DNA from: Caballeronia temeraria
GTDB lineage: Bacteria > Pseudomonadota > Gammaproteobacteria > Burkholderiales > Burkholderiaceae
NCBI RefSeq assembly: GCF_001544795.2
Contig: NZ_FCOI02000050.1
Coordinates: 1 to 41,354 of the forward strand
DNA length: 41,354 bases
Direction of reading: 5' to 3'
Positions 1 through 6,901 of the stretch are shown here, piece after piece (position 1 is the first letter of the stretch; each line of letters opens with the position of its first letter). The notes below the pieces were generated by a model. It saw nothing but the letters and a program-made list of their open reading frames with translations, was not told the origin of the DNA and searched no databases. The position numbers and the translations under genes are program-made.

Positions 1-29
1 GCTGTTGATACTGAGTTCTTTCGTGCATC

Positions 30-57
30 GCAACACCTTATACGAAACAGGTGTTGC
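30..57. repeat. Inverted repeat (8-bp arms) next to the putative IS end
   Basis: GCAACACC at 30-37 and GGTGTTGC at 50-57 are perfect reverse complements around a 12-nt loop. The right arm runs into the putative IS terminal repeat. It may be a transcription terminator behind a transposase gene lying to the left of the window, or a transposase-binding structure. There is no T-run after it on either strand. Confidence 0.5.
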
Positions 58-77
58 ACGTCAGATTTGAGGCCGCC
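53..77. mobile_element. Putative IS terminal inverted repeat (outer right end)
   Basis: This sequence, read in reverse complement, begins GGCGGCCTCAAAT and ends GTGCAAC. The segment at 41278-41301 begins GGCGGTTTCAAAC and ends GTGCAAC. With one gap, roughly 19 of 24 positions agree, and the two copies point in opposite directions at the two window edges, as expected for the right and left ends of one type of IS. A hairpin at 30-57 lies just inside. The ends resemble those of IS30-family elements as I remember them, but no transposase is visible, so the family is a guess. Confidence 0.45.
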
Positions 78-105
78 TAGCGAATTCCCTCCTTTATTAT
101 GCAAT

Positions 106-903
106 ATGAATTGGGCTAAGGTCGGCGGACTGGCGGTCCTTCAAATGGCTGAGAATGGCGGAACACAAACACTTATAAGCATGAACGTAACGACATCAGA
201 TGACTGTATCGGGATCTCGCCCGATCATCCGTGGGCAAAACACTTCATTGCTCTGGCGTACCGCGACGGAGCGTTTTCGTTAATTCCCAATAATTTTTTT
301 AAGAATTGGCTCGACGAAGAGGCGACCGTTGGTACTTTTCGCATTGGCAGAGCGTCGGGCTTGGGAGTCGGCTCGATCGCCAAGTATGACGCCGACGAGC
401 AAAGCCTCAATATCGGGAAGTTCGTCGCAGGTGGCCTTAGACTGCGCTTTCTTCTTAACGGGCAGCACGAGATGAGGACGATCTCGACCGCCATGTTCAG
501 TGTGTACGGAAACGGCTTGCGCAACGTTGCGCCGCCGCAGTATGCGGACACAATAATCCACAATGACGTATGGATTGGCGACGAAGCGCTTTTCCTTGGG
601 GGCAGCATTGTGGAAAGTGGATGCGTAATCGGCGCGCGAACCGTCATACCTCCCAACTTCCGAAGTGAGCCGTATGGCATCTATGTGGGCTCTCCCGCGC
701 GTCTCGTAAAGTTCCGTTTTCCCGAGAAGATACGAGAGCGCCTCGTGGAATTGGCGTGGTGGGATATGCCGCTTCAATGGATCAAACAGCACAACGAATT
801 TTTTCTCGCTGATTTGACCAGTGACGAGGGCCGCGCGCTCGAGATGCTGTCTGATTTGAAGCGAGCGAAGAGGGACTGGGTTGAAGTGCCGCAGGCTGGC
901 TGA
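106..903 (+). CDS. CatB-like hexapeptide-repeat O-acetyltransferase (xenobiotic acetyltransferase family)
   Basis: The 265-residue product is a left-handed beta-helix acyltransferase. The segment from about residue 60 to 210 has isoleucine/valine-glycine hexad spacing (for example DVWIGDEALFLGGSIVESG), then a proline-rich turn and the typical closing motif GIYVGSPARLVKFRFP. The GQH motif sits where XAT/CatB enzymes keep the catalytic histidine. Family members move an acetyl group from acetyl-CoA to streptogramins, chloramphenicol or sugar hydroxyls; the acceptor here cannot be told. The ATG at 106 was chosen because the frame upstream runs into the IS end; ATGs at 145 and 181 are possible and no start has a strong ribosome site. 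Base composition is clearly more AT-rich than the genes after 2150, which fits an island cargo gene. Confidence 0.75.
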   Translation: MNWAKVGGLAVLQMAENGGTQTLISMNVTTSDDCIGISPDHPWAKHFIALAYRDGAFSLIPNNFFKNWLDEEATVGTFRIGRASGLGVGSIAKYDADEQSLNIGKFVAGGLRLRFLLNGQHEMRTISTAMFSVYGNGLRNVAPPQYADTIIHNDVWIGDEALFLGGSIVESGCVIGARTVIPPNFRSEPYGIYVGSPARLVKFRFPEKIRERLVELAWWDMPLQWIKQHNEFFLADLTSDEGRALEMLSDLKRAKRDWVEVPQAG

Positions 904-1856
904 TGCAAAAGTACCTTAGCGCCCCAGGGTATATCCTCGCGCATGATCTTGCCATTGCGAAGAACTGCTCTTCCAAATAGAAAGACCCGGCGTCAAACGC
1001 CGGGCAAATGGCTTTGGATGAATCCGAGCGCCATGCAAACGCTCGATGTCATTGTGGGCGATGAGTGGCGAAATTCAATCTTGGCAGTGAAATGCTGCAT
1101 TTCAATGCCTGGTTCGACCAGCTAGTGGCGCTCAGGACACCCGTCGGCAAGATGGTCGCAGCGTGGGTTCCGGTGACACTGCCGCGGTGGAATATGTCGT
1201 CGCCGGGCGACTGGGCGAAGCCGATTTAAGGCGACCGCGCTGTGCGTGCCTTCGTCGGCGGCCCAAATGACGTCTGGTGTCACCCAAAACGCCAGCGTCA
1301 TCCAAAACATCGCCTATGCTGATTAGAGACTTCGGGAGCGCGCTGTGGAACGGACAAATCATCTCACTGAATTAGCCCGACTCAATCGAAAGATTTTACG
1401 TTGTCGAGGGCTCATCGATGCGGCGCATGAAAGACTCTTTGAAGGGGAGGTCCACCGTGACCACAGGGTTACTGTACTGTCAATCCAAACACTGCTGGAC
1501 GTCTACGATTCATTTGGCTTGCTTCGCCGGTGTGCGCGTCAAAAGGTTCGAGATAATCATTGTCCGGGCAAAGATCGTATGCATTGAGAGCGCACTGCTC
1601 GCCATCGATCACTTCGCAGACGCAAAGGCCTCGAATCAGATTTCTTGCATCGCACAAGTCGCAATGGAAAAGCCCGGCACACGGCTGAGCAAAGGCGAAT
1701 GATCTATGCTGAGCGCCGGTGCGACGTCAAAAGGCCCGAAAACCGTTCCGCAAAAAAATCCACAATCAAGCAGGGCGGGCCCCTCAGCCAACCGAAAATC
1801 GATCGTTTGCGGAATAGAAAGTAAGCTAACGTCATGCTTTGACTAAGAAATTGTGC
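904..1856. other. Island segment with no recognisable gene
   Basis: This stretch of about 950 bases lies between the acetyltransferase and the selC fragment. It has mixed base composition and only short open frames. One runs 1345-1587 (+, 80 residues, GTG start, GGGAG about 8 bases upstream) and another 1065-1229 (+, 54 residues, GTG start directly after a stop). Neither resembles a family I know, and codon use is not convincing. The segment before the selC fragment (about 1790-1856) is AT-rich, as expected for the arm of an integrated element. I see no integrase gene, so it must lie elsewhere in the island, to the left. Confidence 0.5.
986..1004. terminator. GC-rich hairpin, candidate bidirectional terminator
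   Basis: CCCGGCG (986-992) pairs with CGCCGGG (998-1004) around TCAAA. It lies about 80 bases after the acetyltransferase stop. On the minus strand the stem is followed by TCTTTCT, so the better intrinsic terminator reads leftward; on the plus strand the tail is weak. Confidence 0.55.
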
Positions 1857-1921
1857 GGGCTTCAAACCCGGTTGGGGATGTCAGACATTCCCAGGTCGGT
1901 TCGACTCCGGCTGCCTTCCGC
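1857..1921 (+). tRNA. selC: Partial tRNA-Sec (selC) 3' fragment, probable attR of an integrated island
   Basis: From the anticodon arm to the acceptor end this matches tRNA-Sec. CGGGCTTCAAACCCGG is an anticodon stem-loop with a TCA anticodon. It is followed by TTGGGG, a long extra arm (GGGGATG pairing with CATTCCC), a T arm with loop TTCGACT, and the acceptor strand TGCCTTCC with discriminator G. Long variable arm, UCA anticodon and GGTTCGACTCC are hallmarks of selC. The 5' half (acceptor GGAAGGCA, D arm) is absent and replaced by unrelated AT-rich sequence, so this is not a functional tRNA. It is the duplicated 3' end left when an element integrates in a tRNA gene. The bases after the discriminator read CCC, not CCA. 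A T-rich stretch follows (about 1924-1950), perhaps the native selC terminator. Confidence 0.85.
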
Positions 1922-2149
1922 CCTTTCTCCGCGCTTTTTCTGTCTTCTTCCCAGCGAATGTGAGTCTGCTCTGCGCGTCCGACCGGAATGATACGCAGAA
2001 CCAATGACCTCATCCCCGGCTCCGCCCATTGAACCGGCATCACGCACGCCGAAACCCGGCTGATGCGCCCCCACATCAACTAAACTGGGATAGCACACTT
2101 CGCGCATTTCCCGGCTCGCGCCGCGAAAGTCCGCTTAGAGGGATTTTCG

Positions 2150-3439
2150 ATGAACCGCATCGTGTCGAAGATGCTGGCTGTCATCCTGGTCGGTTGCGAA
2201 CTGGCGGGTTGCACTGCGGTCCCGTCGGACGTTAAAGTACCTGCATATCGAAATCGCGCCGTAACGCGCACCGAGGGCGGCATCGACGTATCGACGGCCG
2301 TGCTGTCGTCCGACGAAAGTGCGGCGGTCTACGGCGTTCCCCTTGCCGCCAAGGCGATTCAGCCGGTCTGGATCAAGGTCCGCAATCTCGAGGATCGCAG
2401 CTATTTCCTGCTGTCGCCCGGCGTGGATCCGTCCTTCTTCCCCGCATCCGAAGCGGCCGATGCGTTTGCCGGCACGGCGTCACGCGACGAGCGGGCCGAC
2501 ATGGATCGCCGCTTCCGTGGTCTCGCCTTTCATAACCCCGTCAGACCGGGGGAGACGGTCTCCGGGTTCGTGCTGACCCACATCAACGAAGGTGCGAAGC
2601 TGGTGCAGGTGGATCTCGTCGCGAAAGGGCGAGCCCGCACATTTTCCATTTTCGTGGGCGTACCCGGATTCGAAGCCGACTACAAGCGGAGTCAGGTATT
2701 CAAACGTGCCGCCGATCCGCAAGAGCCGACCGTGAACTACACGGACGACGCGAGCTTCCGCGCGGCGCTCGAAGCGCTGCCGTGCTGCGCGACAAGCGAG
2801 GACGGCTCCAAGCATGGCGACCCGCTGAATCTCGTGATCGTCGGCAGCCTCGACGACGCTTTTCCCGCGCTCCTCCGACGAGGCTGGAGCCTCACGGAAG
2901 AAAGGTGGTCGGGCGCAATCAGGCGGATGATCGGCGCCGCGCTGTCCGGCGAACCGTATGTCAACGCGCCGGTGAGCGACCTCTACCTCTTCGGACGCGC
3001 GCAGGATATCGCGTTGCAAAAGGCGCGCGACGACATCCATCAGCGCAATCACATGCGGCTCTGGCTGAGCGACATGCGTTACCACGGCAAGCCCGTCTGG
3101 ATGGGCCAGATCAGCCGGGATATCGGCATCCGTCTGACCTGGCATTCGTCGACGTTCACGACACACAAGATCGACCCGGACGTGGATGAGGCGCGCATGG
3201 CGCTCACCGAAGACATGGCGTATTCGCAGAATCTCGCAAAGATGGGGCTGCTGACGGGAGTGGGTCCCGCACAGGAAGGCGCGCCGCGCAAGAACCTGAC
3301 GACCGATCCGTATTACACCGATGGCTACCGTCTCGTGCTGGTCTTCGACCGAACACCGAGATCGCTATCGGACATCGAGGTGTTTCCGTGGATCACGCCG
3401 TACAAAGTGATGCACGCGACGCCCGGAACAGGGCCATGA
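2150..3439 (+). CDS. LssY C-terminal-domain lipoprotein, copy 1
   Basis: 429 residues. A type II signal with lipobox LAGC (Cys near residue 21) makes it an exported lipoprotein. Residues about 25-190 form a variable N-terminal region. From about 215 on it follows the LssY_C domain (Pfam LssY_C, function unknown): GDPLNLVIVGS, a central LYLFGRAQDIALQK, RLWLSDMRYHGKPVWMGQ, the motif HKIDPDVDEAR, and near the end GVGPAQEG and YYTDGYRLVLVF. AGAGGG precedes the ATG at about -13. It is the first backbone gene after the selC fragment and overlaps the next gene by ATGA, so the two are translationally coupled. LssY_C proteins occur with phosphatase or envelope functions, but no activity is established. 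All expected domain motifs are intact in this copy. Confidence 0.85.
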   Translation: MNRIVSKMLAVILVGCELAGCTAVPSDVKVPAYRNRAVTRTEGGIDVSTAVLSSDESAAVYGVPLAAKAIQPVWIKVRNLEDRSYFLLSPGVDPSFFPASEAADAFAGTASRDERADMDRRFRGLAFHNPVRPGETVSGFVLTHINEGAKLVQVDLVAKGRARTFSIFVGVPGFEADYKRSQVFKRAADPQEPTVNYTDDASFRAALEALPCCATSEDGSKHGDPLNLVIVGSLDDAFPALLRRGWSLTEERWSGAIRRMIGAALSGEPYVNAPVSDLYLFGRAQDIALQKARDDIHQRNHMRLWLSDMRYHGKPVWMGQISRDIGIRLTWHSSTFTTHKIDPDVDEARMALTEDMAYSQNLAKMGLLTGVGPAQEGAPRKNLTTDPYYTDGYRLVLVFDRTPRSLSDIEVFPWITPYKVMHATPGTGP

Positions 3440-4686
3440 GCGTGGCGCCGGCCCGGAATCACGCTCTGCGACGCGCGGGCCGAATGTGCTGCGCGCTCGC
3501 GCTCGCCGGTTGTGCGACATGGCACGCGCCGCCCGACGTCGACGATGAGCCGCTGCGGCAGCGTGAAGTCAGCGCCACGAGTCGCGGCGTGCGCGTGAGT
3601 GCCACCGTGCTCGACAGTGAAGACAGCAAGCGGATGTATGGCGCGGACATCAACAGCACGGGCGTCCAGCCGCTATGGGTCGAGGTGGAGAACCAAACGT
3701 CGCAGGCCCTGTGGTTGTTGCGCACGGGCACCGACCCGGACTACTTCTCGCCTCACGAAGTTGCATGGCCCATGCACAAGCTCTTTGGCGGTGCAACGAA
3801 TACGCACATGGACGACTATTTCAACAATCTCGCATTCAGCAATCCGATTCCGCCGGGCGAGGCCCGGTCGGGCATCCTGTTCACCAATCCCGATCAGGGT
3901 ATCAAGCTCGTCAATCTCGATCTGTTCGGAAGCAAGGTGCTGATCCCCTTCTCGCTCTTTGTGCGCGTGCCCGGCGGCACGATCGATCCGCGTCTCGCGC
4001 AGATCCCTTTTCCGTTTCCCGAAGCCGCCGTCACGGACTACACGGACCTCGCATCGCTGCGGGCCGCGCTCGAACGATTGCCGTGCTGTGCCACGGACGC
4101 GAGCGGCGCGGTTCAGGCCGACCCGCTGAATGCCGTCGGCATCGGCCAGCTGACCGACATCGGGGCGGCGCTGGTGCGGCGCGACTATCGGCGTGATGCG
4201 CGCGCGTCCGACGGCGCGCAGCGGCTCTTCGGGCGCGAACCGGACTTCGTCATGCGCAAGCAGGCGCAGGCCGGCGCGCCTGCGACATGGATCCGGGGAT
4301 GGCTCGCCCCGATCCGCTTTCAGGGGCAACTGGTCTACGTCGGGCAGGTCGGCCGTCCTGCCGGCGGGCGTTTCGCGTCAGGTGCCGAAAGGGAGCGCGT
4401 CCTGCACGAGAATGTCGACGAGGCCCGCAACTTACTGATTCAGGACCTCATGTATTCGAACGGTCTCGACAAACTCGGGTTCGTGAATGGCGTCGGCGCG
4501 GCATCGCCGTCCCAGGCCCGGACAACGCTCGATGGCGCGACTTACTACACGGACGGATTGCGCGCCGTCGTGTTCTTCGCGACGCGGCCGCGCAGTTTGT
4601 CGGACGTGGAGTTCCTCGACTGGGTGCCGTATCTCGAAGCGCCGGATACCCGTCAGCCTGGAGCCACCGGCGATGCACATCCGTGA
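3436..4686 (+). CDS. LssY C-terminal-domain lipoprotein, divergent copy 2
   Basis: 416 residues, with lipobox LAGC in its signal peptide. I took the ATG at 3436 because it overlaps the upstream stop (ATGA) and leaves a normal lipoprotein signal. It is a clear paralog of the preceding protein: shared DYTD-SLRAALE-LPCCAT block, ADPLNAVGIGQL, WLAPIRFQGQLVYVGQ, VDEARNLLIQDLMYS, GFVNGVG and YYTDGLRAVVFF-RPRSLSDVEF. It differs at two family landmarks. The LYLFGR/QDIALQK segment is shortened to REPDFVMRK, and the HxxDPDxD motif is lost (RVLHENVDEAR in its place). So this copy may keep the fold but not whatever the conserved His/Asp cluster does. It overlaps the next start by 14 bases, so it sits in the same operon. 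Confidence 0.8.
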   Translation: MSVAPARNHALRRAGRMCCALALAGCATWHAPPDVDDEPLRQREVSATSRGVRVSATVLDSEDSKRMYGADINSTGVQPLWVEVENQTSQALWLLRTGTDPDYFSPHEVAWPMHKLFGGATNTHMDDYFNNLAFSNPIPPGEARSGILFTNPDQGIKLVNLDLFGSKVLIPFSLFVRVPGGTIDPRLAQIPFPFPEAAVTDYTDLASLRAALERLPCCATDASGAVQADPLNAVGIGQLTDIGAALVRRDYRRDARASDGAQRLFGREPDFVMRKQAQAGAPATWIRGWLAPIRFQGQLVYVGQVGRPAGGRFASGAERERVLHENVDEARNLLIQDLMYSNGLDKLGFVNGVGAASPSQARTTLDGATYYTDGLRAVVFFATRPRSLSDVEFLDWVPYLEAPDTRQPGATGDAHP

Positions 4687-5824
4687 CCTGAACCTGACAG
4701 TGTCGCTCGTCACATCGAAACGGCGGGTTGCCGCCTGCCTCGCACTGGCGACGATAACCGCGAGTCTGCTGCTCGGCGCATGCGCGACGAAGCCGCTCAT
4801 TCCCTACTCGGCCGATACACCGCCAATGATCCTTGTGCCCGCGTCCCGGAGCGGGATAGCCGACGGGCGAGGGCGCTTCCGCGAGATCTATTGCGCGGTG
4901 CTTGCGGCGCGCGGTCCGGCGCTGCCCGACTACCGGCCTTGCGAGGACGCGCTGACCCGCGTGGGCATCGAGACGGCCGGCACGGGCAGGCCCGTCGAAC
5001 TGGGCCAGTCGCGGCGGCGTCTCATCGCGGCAGTCGTGCCGGGCATCGGCTATGACTGCTTCAAGCCGTGGCTCAATCCGCCCGATACCGTCGTAACGCA
5101 TCTGCGCCAGTTCGGCTTCGATGCCACGTTGATCGACGTCGATGCGCTGTCGAGTTCCGCGCACAACGCACGCCAGATTCGCGACGCGATCATGGCCATG
5201 CCCGCGCCGGATGGCACACCGCGGATCGTGCTGATCGGCTACTCGAAAGGTGCGCCGGACATGCTGGAAGCGCTGGATGCCTATCCGGAGATCCGCAGCC
5301 GCGTGGCGGCGGTGGTCAGTGCCGCCGGCGCGATTGGCGGTTCGCCGCTTGCCAACGACGCCGAGCAGTATCAGGCCGATCTGCTGCGATTCTTTCCGGG
5401 CGCGACCTGCACGCCGGGCGATGGCGGCGGCGTGGAAAGCCTCAGACCCACGACACGCAAAACATGGCTCGCGCAGCATGCGCTTTCGGATGAATTGCGG
5501 TATTACTCGATCGTGACGTTCCCGCAACCGGACCGGATCTCGTCTATTCTCGAATCGAGCTACGACAAGCTCTCGCGTGTCGATTCGCGAAACGACAGCC
5601 AGGTCATTTTCTACGATCAGGTTGTGCCCGGCAGTACGCTGCTCGCCTACGTGAATGCGGATCACTGGGCGCTGGCGGTGCCGGTTGCCCGGACGCATCC
5701 GGCAATCGGGGCGCTGTTCGTCACGCAGAACGCGTATCCCCGCGAGGCGCTCGTCGAGGCCATCTTGCGCTTCGTCGAGGAGGATCTGGCGGAGCACACG
5801 CGGCGGAGTGACGTGCAACCGTGA
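4673..5824 (+). CDS. Alpha/beta-hydrolase lipoprotein
   Basis: 383 residues. A signal with lipobox LLGAC places it in the envelope. The body shows an alpha/beta-hydrolase core: VVPGIGYDCF early, then the nucleophile elbow GYSKG with Ser191, and an NADHW motif with His331 as probable catalytic base. The elbow has Lys after Ser, an unusual variant of GxSxG. It could be an esterase, lipase-like or thioesterase enzyme; the substrate is unknown. I chose the ATG at 4673, which overlaps the end of the upstream LssY_C gene and gives a complete lipoprotein signal; frames open further upstream are within that gene. It is the third lipoprotein in a row, which suggests a joint role in outer-membrane lipid or lipoprotein handling. 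Confidence 0.75.
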   Translation: MHIRDLNLTVSLVTSKRRVAACLALATITASLLLGACATKPLIPYSADTPPMILVPASRSGIADGRGRFREIYCAVLAARGPALPDYRPCEDALTRVGIETAGTGRPVELGQSRRRLIAAVVPGIGYDCFKPWLNPPDTVVTHLRQFGFDATLIDVDALSSSAHNARQIRDAIMAMPAPDGTPRIVLIGYSKGAPDMLEALDAYPEIRSRVAAVVSAAGAIGGSPLANDAEQYQADLLRFFPGATCTPGDGGGVESLRPTTRKTWLAQHALSDELRYYSIVTFPQPDRISSILESSYDKLSRVDSRNDSQVIFYDQVVPGSTLLAYVNADHWALAVPVARTHPAIGALFVTQNAYPREALVEAILRFVEEDLAEHTRRSDVQP

Positions 5825-5865
5825 GTCTCTCACAACGGAAGTCGTGAACCACCATGGAGGCAATC

Positions 5866-6453
5866 ATGCGCAGGAGAAGGTTCTTGAAGACGGGCGCTGC
5901 CCTGTTCTCGGTTGCGGGTCTGACGCTCGCGACGTCGGCCAACACGATGCGCGACGCCGCTGCCGCCGAGTCCAGCGCCTCGAAGCGCCAGGGAATCGAT
6001 GCCAAGGTCAACGCCACCCTGTCCCGGCTATACGCGTCAGTCAAGGGTTCGAAGGAACTCGTCGCGAAGGCGAACGGCGTGCTCGTGTTCCCGTCCGTGA
6101 TCAAGGTCGGTTTCATTGCCGGCGGCGAGTACGGCGAAGGCGCATTGCATGTCGGCGGAAAATCGGTCGGGTATTACAGCACGGTCTCGGGATCGTTCGG
6201 ACTGCAGGCCGGCGCGCAATCGAAGGCCATGATTTTTCTGTTCATGACGCAACATGCGCTCGACGATTTTCGCAATTCCAAAGGCTGGTCGGTCGGTGGA
6301 GAAGGATCGGTTGCGCTGTTGAAGGTGGGCGCAAACGGAGAGATCGATACGACGACGGCCACCGCGCCCGTCGAAGCGATCGTCCTGACCAATGCCGGTC
6401 TGATGGGCGATGTGTCGCTGTCGGGCACGAAGGTGTCGCGTCTGAAGGTGTGA
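5866..6453 (+). CDS. YSC84/SYLF-family lipid-binding protein with Tat-like signal
   Basis: 195 residues. The start at 5866 is preceded by GGAGG five bases upstream; an in-frame ATG at 5854 overlaps that site and is less likely. The N-terminus RRRRFLKTGAALFSVAGLTLA is a twin-arginine-type signal followed by an Ala-rich cleavage region. The mature part has the SYLF/YSC84 pattern: NATLSRLYASVKGSKELVAKANGVLVFPSVIK, GGEYGEGAL, YYSTVSGSFGLQAGAQSKAMIFLFM, and WSVGGEGSVALL. Bacterial members are exported proteins thought to bind lipid; the B. pseudomallei homologue BPSL1445 is an immunogenic lipoprotein. It lies 41 bases after the hydrolase and is probably co-transcribed. Confidence 0.85.
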   Translation: MRRRRFLKTGAALFSVAGLTLATSANTMRDAAAAESSASKRQGIDAKVNATLSRLYASVKGSKELVAKANGVLVFPSVIKVGFIAGGEYGEGALHVGGKSVGYYSTVSGSFGLQAGAQSKAMIFLFMTQHALDDFRNSKGWSVGGEGSVALLKVGANGEIDTTTATAPVEAIVLTNAGLMGDVSLSGTKVSRLKV

Positions 6454-6532
6454 CGCTCGACCGGCGGTTGCGACTGATGCAATAGTTGCAACGAAGACAG
6501 GCATTGACGCCCGCAATGAGCTACGAGACGAA

Positions 6533-6557
6533 CGCACTCGACGCAACGTCGAGTGCG
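6533..6557. terminator. Perfect 11-bp palindrome with 3-nt loop
   Basis: CGCACTCGACG (6533-6543), loop CAA, CGTCGAGTGCG (6547-6557). This is an uninterrupted 11-bp stem 80 bases after the YSC84 gene. No T-run follows, so it could be a Rho-independent-like stop that lacks its tail, an mRNA-stabilising hairpin, or one copy of an interspersed palindrome. Confidence 0.55.
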
Positions 6558-6559
6558 GG

Positions 6560-6730
6560 GCGATTCATCGCCTCGCGTTGCCGAATCTCAAGATCGTCGT
6601 CGTGCATCGGAACGAGAGTTCGGGCACGACCTTCAACTGGGTGAGCTTTCTGTCGCAGAGCAGTGCGGCGTGGAAAAGCAGCGTGGGTGTCGGCACGACG
6701 GTCAAGTGGCCGGCCGGCGTCATCCGGTGA
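6560..6730 (+). pseudogene. pstS-like phosphate-binding protein fragment
   Basis: The frame beginning near 6560 translates to LPNLKIVVVHRNESSGTTFN, then WVSFLSQSSAAWKSSVG and TTVKWPAG, ending at a TGA at 6728. This reproduces the internal PstS segment around the phosphate-binding loop (usually HRSDGSGTTFNF, then WPVG). Only about 55 codons survive, with no signal peptide, N-terminal domain or C-terminal domain, so it is a decayed remnant. Nothing else in 6454-6901 looks coding; the last part is the leader of the downstream operon. Confidence 0.7.
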
Positions 6731-6901
6731 ACGCCGACTTCACGGGCCACTTCCACGCCTGCTGATCCAGATCGAATCGCGCTCCCCCGTTCAGGGGATG
6801 GTTTCGAATCGCTTTCCCTTCGATCATTGACTCAACGGAACGACATCGCAGCGAAGACGCGAGTCGCGCCACCTTTCGGTTCGAGACCCAGGGAGACACC
6901 C

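Noticed and set aside
1345..1587. 80-residue plus-strand frame in the island
   Set aside because: A plausible start exists, but there is no recognisable family or consistent codon pattern, so I kept it as an unlabelled segment only.
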